The notes below the pieces were generated by a model that was given only the letters and a program-made list of their open reading frames with translations, was not told the DNA's origin and ran no database searches. This document shows positions 8,295 through 16,819 of a stretch of DNA of 64,000 nucleotides, one piece after another (position 1 is the stretch's first letter; each line of letters starts with the position of its first letter). Source of the stretch: Arthrobacter sp. KBS0703 (GTDB taxonomy: Bacteria; Actinomycetota; Actinomycetes; Actinomycetales; Micrococcaceae); NCBI RefSeq assembly GCF_002008315.2, contig NZ_MVDG02000001.1, positions 3,534,001-3,598,000 on the forward strand. Direction: 5' to 3'. The position numbers were made by a program, and so were the translations under genes.

Positions 8295-10325
8295 GTGACT
8301 CAGCTCATCACCACCGACCTGGTCGAGCTCGACCAGAACCTGGGCAATTCGCCCGAGGACGTGATCCGGCACCTGGCTGGCAGGGTTGCCGCCACCGGAC
8401 GCGCGAGCGAGGTCGAAGGCCTCTTCACCGATGCGTTCGCCCGCGAGCAGAAGACCGCCACGGGCGTGCCCGGCGGCATCGCCATCCCGCACTGCCGCTC
8501 GGCTGCGGTGACCGAACCGACCCTCGCCATGGCACGGCTGTCCCAGCCGGTCGATTTCGGCGCGAAGGACGGCCCCGCCGACCTCATCTTCTTCATCGCA
8601 GCGCCGTCGGGCGCGGACCAGGAGCACCTCAAGCTTCTGTCCAAGCTCGCCCGCTCCCTGATCAAGAAGGACTTCACCGGGGCCCTGCGCGCCGCGTCCA
8701 GCCAGGCGGAAATCGTGGAACTCGTCGAAGGTGCCCTCGCGGACAAGCCCGCCGCGGCACCCGCGGCAGCGGCCGCCCCCGCAGCAGCCGTATCCGGCGC
8801 GGCCGCAGCTCCGGCGAAGGGTGGCCCCAAGCGCCTCGTCGCCGTCACGGCCTGCCCCACCGGCATCGCCCACACCTACATGGCAGCCGACTCCCTTGTG
8901 GCAGCGGCCCAGGAAATGGGCGTGGACCTGCAGGTGGAGACCCAGGGTTCCTCGGGCGCCAAGCCGCTGGACCCCGCCATCATCGCCGCGGCAGACGCCG
9001 TGATCTTCGCGGTGGACGTGGATGTGCGCGGCAAGGAGCGTTTCGCCGGCAAGCCCGTCATCAACGCCCCCGTCAAGCGCGGCATCGACGAACCCGCCAA
9101 GATGGTCCGGGAAGCGCTGGAGGCCGCGGACAACCCGCACGCCCGCCGCGTTCCGCACTTCGGCGCCGAAGAGCAGGCCGAGCAGGAAGCCACCGAAAAG
9201 GGCGAACACATCGGCCAGAAGCTCAAGAGGGCACTGCTCACCGGTGTCAGCTACATGATTCCCTTTGTTGCCGGTGGCGGTCTGCTGATCGCCCTGGGCT
9301 TCCTGCTGGCCGGTTTCGATATCGCCCTGGGCACCAAAGCCAACGACATCCTGGCAAATAACACCCTGCTCAACCTTCCCGACGGGAACCTCGCCCTCTA
9401 CCTGGGCACCGTATTCTTCAAGATCGGCGCCCTGTCCATGGGCTTCCTGGTCCCAGCGCTGGCCGGCTACATCGCCTACGCGATCGCCGACCGTCCGGGC
9501 ATTGCGCCAGGTTTCGTTGCCGGTGCCGTATCCGGCTTTATGGGTGCCGGGTTCCTTGGCGGCATCGTCGGCGGCCTGCTCGCAGGCTACATCGCACATG
9601 TGATCGGGACCTGGTCGGTGCCGCGCTGGCTCCGCGGCCTGATGCCGGTCGTGATCATTCCGCTGCTCGCCTCCATCATCGCTTCCGGCGCCATGTTCCT
9701 GTTCCTCGGCGGACCGATCGCAGCCATCACCGTGGGCCTGAACACCTGGCTCTCCGGCATGTCAGGCGCCTCTGCCGTCGTACTGGGCATCATCCTCGGC
9801 CTCATGATGTGCTTCGACCTCGGCGGCCCGGTCAACAAGGTCGCCTATGCCTTCGCCGTCGCCGGTCTCGGTGCGGGAAGCGCCACCAACCAGGCGCCGT
9901 GGCAGATCATGGCAACCGTCATGGCTGCCGGCATGGTCCCGCCGCTGGCGATGGCCCTGGCCACCGTGCTGGACAAGAAGCTCTTCAGCCTCGCCGAGCG
10001 CGAAAACGGCAAGGCCGCCTGGCTGCTCGGAGCATCCTTCATCTCCGAGGGCGCCATTCCGTTCGCCGCAGCCGATCCGCTGCGCGTCATCCCCGCCAGC
10101 ATGCTCGGCGGCGCGGTCACCGGCGCACTCACCATGGCCTTCGGCGTCACATCCCAGGCACCCCACGGCGGAATCTTCGTGTTCTTCGCCATCGGCAACG
10201 TGGTGATGTTCATCATCTCCATCCTCGTCGGCACAGTGGTTACCGCACTGGCAGTGATTGCGCTCAAACGCTGGGCTGCCAAGAAGGCCGTTGATACGGT
10301 GGAGAGCGTCCCCGTAACCGTCTGA
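8295..10325 (+). CDS. fruA: PTS fructose-specific enzyme IIABC
   Basis: About 676 residues combining all three fructose-PTS modules. EIIA is about residues 1-145, with the phosphorylated His in GIAIPHCRS. An Ala/Pro-rich linker follows. EIIB is about 175-275, with the phosphocysteine in VTACPTGIAHTYMAAD. EIIC is about 310-670, with around ten membrane helices and the conserved GGPVNK and SEGAIPFA motifs. It imports fructose and releases fructose 1-phosphate inside. GTG at 8295 is chosen over TTG at 8289 because GGAAGG (8282-8287) is seven bases before the GTG and would abut the TTG. It belongs to the fruR-fruK-fruA-ptsH operon. Enzyme I is not encoded in this window. Confidence 0.93.
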   Translation: MTQLITTDLVELDQNLGNSPEDVIRHLAGRVAATGRASEVEGLFTDAFAREQKTATGVPGGIAIPHCRSAAVTEPTLAMARLSQPVDFGAKDGPADLIFFIAAPSGADQEHLKLLSKLARSLIKKDFTGALRAASSQAEIVELVEGALADKPAAAPAAAAAPAAAVSGAAAAPAKGGPKRLVAVTACPTGIAHTYMAADSLVAAAQEMGVDLQVETQGSSGAKPLDPAIIAAADAVIFAVDVDVRGKERFAGKPVINAPVKRGIDEPAKMVREALEAADNPHARRVPHFGAEEQAEQEATEKGEHIGQKLKRALLTGVSYMIPFVAGGGLLIALGFLLAGFDIALGTKANDILANNTLLNLPDGNLALYLGTVFFKIGALSMGFLVPALAGYIAYAIADRPGIAPGFVAGAVSGFMGAGFLGGIVGGLLAGYIAHVIGTWSVPRWLRGLMPVVIIPLLASIIASGAMFLFLGGPIAAITVGLNTWLSGMSGASAVVLGIILGLMMCFDLGGPVNKVAYAFAVAGLGAGSATNQAPWQIMATVMAAGMVPPLAMALATVLDKKLFSLAERENGKAAWLLGASFISEGAIPFAAADPLRVIPASMLGGAVTGALTMAFGVTSQAPHGGIFVFFAIGNVVMFIISILVGTVVTALAVIALKRWAAKKAVDTVESVPVTV

Positions 10326-10381
10326 CCGCCCGCTGACCATCAGCACCCCGATCCCCCGCACTGCAATTGCAAGGAGCAGAA

Positions 10382-10660
10382 ATGTCCGAACGTACCGCAA
10401 CCGTCGCCAGCCGAGTAGGCCTGCACGCCCGTCCGGCAGCCATCTTCGCCGAGGCAGCCGGCGAATTTGACCTCGACATCACCATCGCCCGCGAAGGGGA
10501 GCCTGCCGACGAAGCAATGGACGCCGCAAGCATCCTGTCCCTCATGAGCCTCGGCGCATCGCACGGCGACGTTGTGGTGCTCCGGGCCGACGGTGAAGGC
10601 GCCGACGCCGCCCTCGAACGCCTGGTCCAGATCCTGGAAACGGACCACGACGCCGAATAG
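10382..10660 (+). CDS. ptsH: Phosphocarrier protein HPr
   Basis: A 92-residue HPr. The phosphorylated His lies in GLHARPAAIF near residue 13. The region where Firmicute HPr carries the regulatory Ser reads MDAASILSLMSLGA. A strong AAGGAG (10371-10376) lies five bases before the ATG. The gene follows fruA by 56 bp and passes phosphate from Enzyme I to FruA. It is the last gene of the operon; a perfect 18-bp hairpin follows. Confidence 0.93.
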   Translation: MSERTATVASRVGLHARPAAIFAEAAGEFDLDITIAREGEPADEAMDAASILSLMSLGASHGDVVVLRADGEGADAALERLVQILETDHDAE

Positions 10661-10675
10661 GCCCAGCAAGTTCAC

Positions 10676-10725
10676 GGCCGGTTTCCTCCGCAGCACCCGT
10701 CAGGGAACTGCGGAGGAAACCGGCC
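10676..10725 (+). terminator. Hairpin terminator of the fru-ptsH operon
   Basis: A perfect 18-bp stem (10676-10693 with 10708-10725) and 14-base loop begins 15 bases after the ptsH stop. It is GC-rich with no clear T-tract. Confidence 0.75.
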
Positions 10726-10740
10726 ATTGCCCTTTCCGTA

Positions 10741-10756
10741 AGCAAACTTAGTAGTT
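10741..10756 (+). promoter_or_regulatory. Shared upstream motif AGCAAACTTAGTAGTT
   Basis: Second member of the AGCAnnnTTAG motif set (see 5841-5856 and 40648-40663). It lies just after the ptsH terminator and 107 bp before the SRPBCC gene, where that gene's promoter is expected. Confidence 0.4.
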
Positions 10757-10863
10757 TCTTGTTTTTGTTCCGGAGCACTACTAGCTTGGATTTGGATAGT
10801 TGCATTTGCGGCCCCGCCGTTCGATACGGCCCCGGAAACCCCGGGCTGAAGGAGGATGACAGA

Positions 10864-11343
10864 GTGGCAATCTTGCAGGAAAGCATCGAAGTCGAAGTTC
10901 CCATCAGCACCGCCTACAACCAGTGGACGCAGTTCGAATCGTTCCCGCAGTTCATGAAGGGCGTCGAATCCGTCGAGCAGATCGACGAGACCTCACTCCA
11001 CTTCCGCACCAGCGTGGCGGGCATCAAGCGCGAATTCGACGCTCAGGTCCTGGAGCAATCACCAGATCAGTGCATTGCGTGGGTAAGCAAGGACAAGCCC
11101 CGCCACGCAGGCAAGGTCACGTTCGAAAAACTGGGCCGGGACCTCTGCCGTGTCTCGGTGGCGCTCGAATGGGAGCCGGAAGGGCTGGTTGAGAGGACCG
11201 GCGCCGCCGCCCATGTGGACGAACAACAGGTCTCCGCAGACCTGCTGCGCTTCAAGGAATTCATCGAGTCGCGCGGCATCGAGACCGGCGCCTGGCGCTC
11301 TGCCGTCGACAACGGTGAGGTCGACGCCCCCGACGCCCACTAA
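10864..11343 (+). CDS. SRPBCC (polyketide cyclase/START-fold) family protein
   Basis: A 159-residue protein with the SRPBCC helix-grip fold. The opening [29 protein letters not shown] is typical of the polyketide_cyc2 branch, which binds small hydrophobic ligands or lipids. No catalytic residues can be assigned. The GTG at 10864 is eight bases after AAGGAGG (10849-10855). The longer in-frame extension upstream is Cys/Pro-rich, unlike the family, and is rejected. A DUF7218 gene follows after 22 bp, so the two are probably co-transcribed. In related bacteria such pairs are often stress-associated; that role is inferred here. Confidence 0.75.
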   Translation: MAILQESIEVEVPISTAYNQWTQFESFPQFMKGVESVEQIDETSLHFRTSVAGIKREFDAQVLEQSPDQCIAWVSKDKPRHAGKVTFEKLGRDLCRVSVALEWEPEGLVERTGAAAHVDEQQVSADLLRFKEFIESRGIETGAWRSAVDNGEVDAPDAH

Positions 11344-11365
11344 CCACCTGAAGCCGGAGGTAGGC

Positions 11366-11632
11366 ATGCCTGAGAAAAAGAACCCCAGTTTGAAAGATCC
11401 CGAACTGTACGATGAGCTGCGCGAAGACGGGGCCTCGAAGCAGAAGGCAGCCCGCATCTCCAACGCGGCAGCCAAGAAGGGCCGGTCCGAAGTTGGCCGC
11501 AAGGGCGGCAAATCCGGTGACTACGACGACTGGACCGTCGCCCAGCTGAAGGCACGGGCCAAGGAAATCGGCCTCAAAGGCTACTCGGACAAGAAGAAGA
11601 GCGAACTCATCTCAGCGCTCAGAAACTCCTGA
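11366..11632 (+). CDS. DUF7218 / Rho N-terminal-like small basic protein
   Basis: An 88-residue, Lys-rich soluble protein. The first half ([34 protein letters not shown] sequence) matches the actinobacterial DUF7218 family. The C-terminal 35 residues ([31 protein letters not shown]) form a SAP/Rho-N-like helix-extended-helix that suggests nucleic-acid binding. A ribosome site GGAGG (11356-11360) lies five bases before the ATG. It sits tail-to-tail with ku, 40 bp apart; a functional link to DNA repair is possible but not shown. Confidence 0.75.
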   Translation: MPEKKNPSLKDPELYDELREDGASKQKAARISNAAAKKGRSEVGRKGGKSGDYDDWTVAQLKARAKEIGLKGYSDKKKSELISALRNS

Positions 11633-11672
11633 GCGGAGTTCCATGAGACCGCGGGGCAGGGTGCCCGCCTCG

Positions 11673-12743
11673 TCAGGCGCCCTTCCGCGCTGTCTTAGCG
11701 GCCGTCGTCTTGCTGGCAGCCGTAGTTTTCGTAGCGCTGCCGGACTTCGCCGTCGTGCCCGACTTCGCCGTGCTCGTCTTGGCGGCTGCACCGGCGGGTT
11801 TGGCAGCGGAGCGCGTAGCGGTCTTGGCAGTAGCCTTGGCCGCGCTGCCTTCCTTGGCTGCGCCGGTTTTCGCGGCGCCGCTCCTGCCGGTTGCACTCCT
11901 GCTCGCCGTCTTTGCCGCGGGCTTGGACGGCCCGCCGGAGTCCTCTCCCCCGCCCGCTCCCCGCTTCTTCTCGAGGCTGCGCTTCAGGGCCTCCATGAGG
12001 TCGATCACCTCGCCGGTGCCGGACTCGGCGGCCGCCGCCCCGAATGTCTCCTCGGTGTCCAGGGAATCGCCCTTTTCCAGCTTGGCCTCGATGAGCTGGC
12101 GGAGCTGGGCCTGGTAGTCGTCCGTGAACTGCTCGGGCTCGAAGTCCGACGCCATGGACTCCACCAGCGCTGCCGACATTTCACGTTCCTGGGCGGAGAT
12201 GCGGACCGATGTTTCCAGGGCCGGAAAACCTGCCTCACGCACCTCGTCCGCCCACAGCAGGGCCTGCAGCATCAGGACGTCGTCGCGGATCCGCAACGCC
12301 CCCAGGCGGGTCTTGTCCCGCAGCGCAAACTGCACGATGGCCACGCGGTCCGTGTCCTCGAGCGCCCGGCGCAGCAGCATGTAGGCCTTCGGAGACTTCG
12401 AATCAGGCTCCAGGTAGTAGCTCTTCTCAAACATGATGGGATCGAGCTGTTCGGCCGGCACGAACTGCACCACTTCGATCTCGTGGCTGTTTTCCGCCGG
12501 AATGGACTTGAGCTCGTCGCGCGAAAGGATCACCGTCCGGCCATCGTCCTCATACGCCTTGTCGATATCCGCATAGTCCACAATCGTGCTGCACACCTCG
12601 CAGCGGCGCTGATAGCGGATCCGCCCGCCGTCGGCGTTGTGGACCTGATGGAGGCTGATGTCGTGGTCCTCGGTGGCGCTGTAGACCTTTACCGGGACGT
12701 TGACCAGCCCGAACGCAATGGCGCCTTTCCAGATGGCTCTCAT
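11673..12743 (-). CDS. ku: Ku protein (non-homologous end joining)
   Basis: A 356-residue bacterial Ku that binds DNA ends as a homodimer ring and recruits LigD. The core Ku domain begins MRAIWKGAIAFGLVNVPVKVY and runs to about residue 250, with HNADGGRIRYQRRCEVC- and YYLEPD-type conserved segments. A low-complexity Lys/Ala/Thr/Ser-rich tail of about 95 residues follows, like the basic C-termini that modulate DNA binding in other actinobacteria. The start is the ATG at 12743; a 35-residue upstream extension is out of family and overlaps ligD. It is divergent from ligD with only 40 bp between the starts, so the two share a promoter region. Confidence 0.93.
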   Translation of the reverse strand: MRAIWKGAIAFGLVNVPVKVYSATEDHDISLHQVHNADGGRIRYQRRCEVCSTIVDYADIDKAYEDDGRTVILSRDELKSIPAENSHEIEVVQFVPAEQLDPIMFEKSYYLEPDSKSPKAYMLLRRALEDTDRVAIVQFALRDKTRLGALRIRDDVLMLQALLWADEVREAGFPALETSVRISAQEREMSAALVESMASDFEPEQFTDDYQAQLRQLIEAKLEKGDSLDTEETFGAAAAESGTGEVIDLMEALKRSLEKKRGAGGGEDSGGPSKPAAKTASRSATGRSGAAKTGAAKEGSAAKATAKTATRSAAKPAGAAAKTSTAKSGTTAKSGSATKTTAASKTTAAKTARKGA

Positions 12744-12783
12744 GACACAAGTGAACATCACACTGCGCCGGAGGTGAAGACCT

Positions 12784-13591
12784 GTGGCCGGCGGTAAGGA
12801 GCGCGTCCGGGTGGGCGGCCGGGAATTGACCCTGACCAATCTGGACAAAGTGCTCTACTCTGCCACGGGCACCACCAAGGCTGACGTCCTGGCCTACTAC
12901 GCCGCCGTGGCGCCGGTGCTGATTCCGGCGGCGGCCAACCGGCCGGCCACGCGCAAGCGGTGGGTCCACGGTGTGGGGACAGCTGACGAGCCCGGCCAGA
13001 TGTTCTTCCAGAAGAACCTGGACCACTCCACCCCGGGCTGGGTTCCCCGGGTCGCCATCACCCACAAGACGAGCACCAACTACTACCCGCTGGTCAACGA
13101 CCCCGCCACGCTGACCTGGCTGGCGCAGATCGCCTCGCTGGAGATCCATGTCCCGCAGTGGCGCGTGGACTCGCACGGCAACGCCCTGCCGCCGGACCGG
13201 ATCGTGCTGGATCTGGACCCCGGCGAGGGCGCCGGACTGCCGGAATGCGCTGAGGTGGCCAGGCTGGCGCGGGCCATCCTGAAGGACGTGGGGCTGGATC
13301 CCGTTCCGGTCACGAGCGGCAGCAAGGGCATCCACCTCTACGCCGCCCTGGAGGGCACGCAGACCTCGGACCAGATATCCGATTTCGCCCACGAACTGGC
13401 CCGCGCCCTTGAGGCGGACCATCCGGACCTTGCCGTCAGCGACATGAAGAAGACGCTGAGAACGGGCAAGGTGCTGGTGGACTGGAGCCAGAACAACGCC
13501 GCCAAGACCACCATCGTCCCCTACTCCCTCCGCGGGCGGCTGACACCCACAGTTGCTGCTCCGCGCACCTGGCGGGAGCTGAGTTCTGCGT
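12784..13591 (+). CDS. ligD: ATP-dependent DNA ligase LigD, N-terminal polymerase (POL/primase) part
   Basis: The first of three parts of one ligD gene cut by two adaptor copies. It starts at GTG 12784 and gives about 269 residues of the LigD polymerase domain. Visible motifs are the early LTNLDKVLY and KRWVHG, the metal-binding DLDPGEG (near residue 142), SGSKGIHLYA and the VDWSQNNAAKTT segment. This domain adds nucleotides at broken ends during end joining. The order here is POL-PE-LIG, as in Mycobacterium and unlike Pseudomonas. The part ends at 13591 after WRELSSA, inside the domain; a handful of codons seem lost before native sequence resumes at 13630. Confidence 0.9.
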
Positions 13592-13629
13592 CTGTCTCTT
13601 ATACACATCTAGATGTGTATAAGAGACAG
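13592..13629. repeat. Nextera mate-pair junction adaptor, copy 3
   Basis: A perfect 38-bp mosaic-end junction inside the LigD polymerase region. The reading frame passes through it (VSYTHLDVYKRQ), so a naive translation looks intact while containing about 12 artificial residues. Confidence 0.95.
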
Positions 13630-14553
13630 GTCATGCGGCGGGTCAGGGCAGGCAAGGACCCGTTCGCCGTCGTTGACGAGCGCAGCGGACTCGCAAGTGC
13701 CGCCCCGCCCGGCGCGGAAGGCAGCGGCGGAAGCCACGCCGCCCAACGCGGTGCCGGCACCCGCGCCGCCGGCAGCCACGGCGAAGAGCTCGACGGCGGC
13801 ACCCGCCGGAGCGGGGGCCACGATGACCCGCGGCTGGACAAGTACCGGTCCCTGCGCGACCAGGACGAGACACCGGAGCCGTTTACCGCCGAGAAACACC
13901 ACGGTGCCAGGTCCGGGCATAAGGACAGGGACGCGACCGTCGGGGCCGGGCAGCAGGCCGGCACCGGGGAGAAGGCTGCGGGGGAAATCTTCGTCATCCA
14001 GGAGCATCATGCCAGCCGCCTCCACTTCGACTTCCGGCTCGAGCACGAGGGCGTCCTGGTGTCCTGGGCCCTGCCCAAAGGCGTACCGGAAACGGGAGCC
14101 AAGAACCACCTGGCGGTCCAGACCGAGGACCACCCCATGGACTACGCCACGTTCGAGGGCACCATCCCAAAGGGCCAGTACGGGGCCGGCAGTGTGAGCA
14201 TCTGGGATAGCGGCACTTACGAACTGGAAAAGTGGGTCAACGGCAGGGAAGTCATTGCCACGCTGACGGGCCGGGAAGGCGGCGGACTGGGCGGGACCAG
14301 GAAGTTCGCCCTGATCCATACCGGGCAGGGCCAGGGCGAGCAGTCCCAGTGGCTCATCCACCTGATGGACAAGGCCCACGGCGTCCGAGGCAACCGCAGC
14401 GCCCCGCCCCAGCCGGCTCAGGACGGGGCGGCCCAGGATGGGGCACCACAGGATGCGCCCGCCGACGGGGGTCCGGCTCAGGACGCCCCGGCTCAGGACC
14501 GGCCGTCCCTGGCCGGGCGGTCCCTGGCCGGGCCGTCCCCGGCCGGGCCGTCC
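13630..14553 (+). CDS. ligD: LigD, end of POL domain and phosphoesterase (PE) domain
   Basis: The second part of ligD, still in the reading frame of the first. It begins with the last helix of the polymerase domain (VMRRVRAGKDPF). A low-complexity linker of about 70 residues follows. Then comes the 3'-phosphoesterase domain, recognised by VIQEHHASRLHFDFRLEHEG (metal-binding His and Asp) and DYATFEGTIPKGQYGAGSVSIWD, ending near KFALIHT...QWLIHLMD. The tail is Ala/Pro/Asp- and then Ser/Leu/Ala/Gly-rich, encoded by 15-bp tandem repeats, and is cut by the fourth adaptor exactly at a codon boundary. Confidence 0.88.
14503..14553 (+). repeat. 15-bp tandem repeat in the LigD PE-LIG linker
   Basis: Three near-identical 15-bp units (14503-14517, 14518-14532, 14533-14547) on the pattern CCGTCCCTGGCCGGG encode SLAGP-like linker repeats. 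A fourth unit begins and is cut by adaptor copy 4, so the join falls inside a tandem repeat, where assemblers commonly fail. Confidence 0.75.
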
Positions 14554-14591
14554 CTGTCTCTTATACACATCTAGATGTGTATAAGAGACAG
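14554..14591. repeat. Nextera mate-pair junction adaptor, copy 4
   Basis: A perfect 38-bp mosaic-end junction. Its first half reads LSLIHI and then a stop, truncating the polymerase-PE reading frame. Cutting it out leaves the two sides out of frame (two bases before the first LIG codon at 14594), so bases are also missing. Confidence 0.95.
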
Positions 14592-15601
14592 GCCCAGGCC
14601 ATGCCCGGCCCGCTGGCAGCAGCGGCGGAAGCACTGTCACCGAGGACCCGGTCCCCATGCTGGCCACGGCCGGGACGCCGGCGGATCTCCACGGCAGCGA
14701 CTGGCTCTTCGAACTCAAGTGGGACGGCATCAGGGCGCTGGTGGTGGCGGACAGCGGGAAGATCCGGCTGCTCAGCCGCAACGGCATCGACATGTCCGCC
14801 AGCTACCCCGAACTGACCGAGCGGAGCTGCTGGCCGCCGCAGGACTTTATCGCCGACGGTGAGATCATCGCCGTCGGGCCTGCCGGCAGGCCCGACTTCG
14901 GCGTCTTGCAGGGACGGATGAAACTGACCAAGCCGGGCGATGTAAAGAGGGCCCGCGCCGCCATCCCGGTGAGGCTCATGCTCTTCGACCTGCTGGCCGA
15001 GGACGGACGTGACCTTCGCAGGCTCCCCCTCTGGCAACGGCGGGAACGCCTCGCAGGGTTCTTAAGCCCGTCGGACTGCCCCGTGGAGCTGTCCGAAACG
15101 CTCGATGACCGGGTGGAACACATCCTGGATAGCGCACGCGAACTTGGCCTTGAGGGCGTGATGGCCAAGCGTACGGACGGCCGGTACGTCGGCGGCCAGC
15201 GGAGCCGGTCCTGGATCAAGCTCAAGATCGAGCAGACCCAGGAGGTGGTGGTGGGCGGCTGGCGTCCCGGAAAGGGCGAGCGGGCCGACACAGTGGGCTC
15301 GCTGCTGCTGGGCATTCCGGACGGCAAGACGCTGCGCTATGTGGGCCGCGTGGGCAGCGGGTTCAGCATGCGCGAGCTCAAGGAGCTGCGGCAAACGATG
15401 GACGGGCTGGCTCGCAAGACCTCGCCGTTCGATGATGTGCCTGCCGCCGACGCAGCTGATGCCCGTTGGGTCAGTCCCGGGCTGGTGGGCGAGGTGACCT
15501 TCGGCGAGTGGACCGGCAGCGGAAAGCTCAGGCATCCCGTGTGGCGCGGCTGGCGGCTGGACAAGAAACCGGAAGACGTCGTCGCCGAGTCCCCTCCCTG
15601 A
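14592..15601 (+). CDS. ligD: LigD, C-terminal ATP-dependent ligase (LIG) domain
   Basis: The third part of ligD (about 336 residues in frame from 14594). The nucleotidyltransferase core begins after VPMLAT and holds motif I KWDGIR, whose Lys is adenylated. Then come DGEII, GVMAKR and WIKLKI (motifs III-V), and the OB-fold domain starting VVVGGWRPGKGERADTVGSLLLG, ending WRGWRLDKKPEDV. It seals ends brought together by Ku. A gene caller would start at the ATG at 14657, but the residues before it (TEDPVP) are native and show this is not a real start. Domain order and the ku neighbour make the identification firm. Confidence 0.9.
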
Positions 15602-15656
15602 GGCCCGTCCCTGAGCCGCGGCCACGAGGACGACGCGCAAAACGCGCCGGGATACG

Positions 15657-15702
15657 CATATGGCCTGGGGACTCCCGAATTCGGGTGTCCCCAGGCCATA
15701 TG
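15657..15702. repeat. 46-bp near-perfect palindrome between ligD and a convergent gene
   Basis: The segment from CATATGGCC at 15657 to GGCCATATG at 15702 is a 46-bp inverted repeat with no loop, centred on GAATTC, with a single T/T mismatch (15673 against 15686). It lies between the ligD stop and the convergent small gene, so it may act as a two-way terminator. It is far longer and more perfect than that role needs and may belong to a dispersed palindromic repeat family. Confidence 0.8.
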
Positions 15703-15717
15703 AGCATCCTCAGGCCG

Positions 15718-15978
15718 CTACGACGAGTGCGGCATCTGCGGGCGGCTGGTCCGGTGGACCGCAGTCACGGCGGCTCCCTGGTCCATGCGGCCGTGGCCTG
15801 AGCCGCGGTCCTTGGGGTGGCGGCGCTTGCCGTTGCCGTCCGGCCACTGCCGGCTTCCGCCCATGGCAGCGGTGGCCGCCATGGTTTCCGGAGTTGGCAG
15901 CGGCGGCCGGTCCATGGATTCCGCCAGGTGTGCGGCCACGTCCGGTTTGATGGTGCTTCCCTTGTTCTTGTCAGCCAT
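15718..15978 (-). CDS. Hypothetical small hydrophilic protein
   Basis: An 86-residue polar protein starting MADKNKGSTIKPDVAAHLAESMD. It is rich in Pro, Gly, Arg and His toward the C-terminus, with no membrane segment, signal peptide or known motif. It looks intrinsically disordered. A convincing AAGGAAG ribosome site precedes the ATG at 15978, which is the main reason to call it real. No function can be proposed. Confidence 0.55.
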   Translation of the reverse strand: MADKNKGSTIKPDVAAHLAESMDRPPLPTPETMAATAAMGGSRQWPDGNGKRRHPKDRGSGHGRMDQGAAVTAVHRTSRPQMPHSS

Positions 15979-16312
15979 TTGTTCTTCCTTTCCGCGATGA
16001 AAATGAAGTGTCCACCCATATTAGGGTCGCGATTCCGGCCTGCCTGCCGGAACCAGAAGCAATCTCGCACCAGTTCCGGGGGTGCTTCAACTTGGCCCGC
16101 AGCTGCGTCCAGCAAAAACGACGAACAACTCGGGGTAACGCGGAGGCACAGCCTCAACAGGCGCGGTATTTGTGGTCGGATGTGGAAGGCGGGGCACGGC
16201 GAACGTCGGCGGGAACCGACGGCTGCCATGCCGGCCCGTTACTCAAAGATCAGTGTTCCCATGGCTCCACCATAGGCAGAAACGGGCCGGCCGGGAACCC
16301 CGCGGCGGCCAC
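15979..16312. other. Intergenic stretch with no recognised feature
   Basis: This 334-bp gap separates two minus-strand genes. Frames across it have the composition of shadows and no start with a ribosome site was found. It should contain the promoter of the small gene at 15718-15978. No clear repeat or hairpin was seen. Confidence 0.4.
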
Positions 16313-16819
16313 TCAATCTTCGGCGTTGCTGCGGAACGAGCCCTCCCAGACGGCCCTGGATCCCGACTCCCCGATCTGCACCACGGTGAACACCGTTCCG
16401 CCGCACAGTATAAGGACAAGCACGACGGCGATCGCACCCATGACGCGGGACCCGGCCGTGCCCAGCCTGCTGCGCAGACCGTCCGCCTGCGTGGCGCCGT
16501 ACCGGAACCACAGCCACTGCACCAGTGCCGCAATGAATACGCCCATGACCCAGAGCAGGAGTGTCCCGCCCAGCTGCATGTGCGCGTTGATCCGGGGCGT
16601 TGAATCGACGCGGGCCAGCAGCCACGCACCCGCCGCAGCCGTCACCGGCACGAGGACCAGCGCCGCGAGCGCCACCAGCGGCGTGACGATCCCCAGGCGT
16701 CGCCTGGCAACGGGCCAGACGATGCTGAGCACCACGCACAAGGCCGCCAGCGGAACAATGACTACGGTGGCGTGAACGAGCAACACATGCATTGGCAAGC
16801 CGGAAACCTCGTAGTCCAT
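16313..16819 (-). CDS. DUF2231-like membrane protein
   Basis: A 168-residue protein with four predicted transmembrane helices. It opens MDYEVSGLPMHVLLVHATVVIVPLAAL, the hallmark of DUF2231-type membrane proteins, where the His in a membrane helix is conserved (some relatives bind haem). The ATG at 16819 is chosen because the family begins just before this motif. An ATG at 16852 and a much longer extension to 17023 lack family support, and neither start has a strong ribosome site. Function unknown. Confidence 0.7.
   Translation of the reverse strand: MDYEVSGLPMHVLLVHATVVIVPLAALCVVLSIVWPVARRRLGIVTPLVALAALVLVPVTAAAGAWLLARVDSTPRINAHMQLGGTLLLWVMGVFIAALVQWLWFRYGATQADGLRSRLGTAGSRVMGAIAVVLVLILCGGTVFTVVQIGESGSRAVWEGSFRSNAED

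Noticed and set aside
8181..9599. 472-residue minus-strand frame across fruK/fruA
   Set aside because: Gly/Cys/Asp-rich shadow opposite the fruA PTS domains with their catalytic His and Cys.
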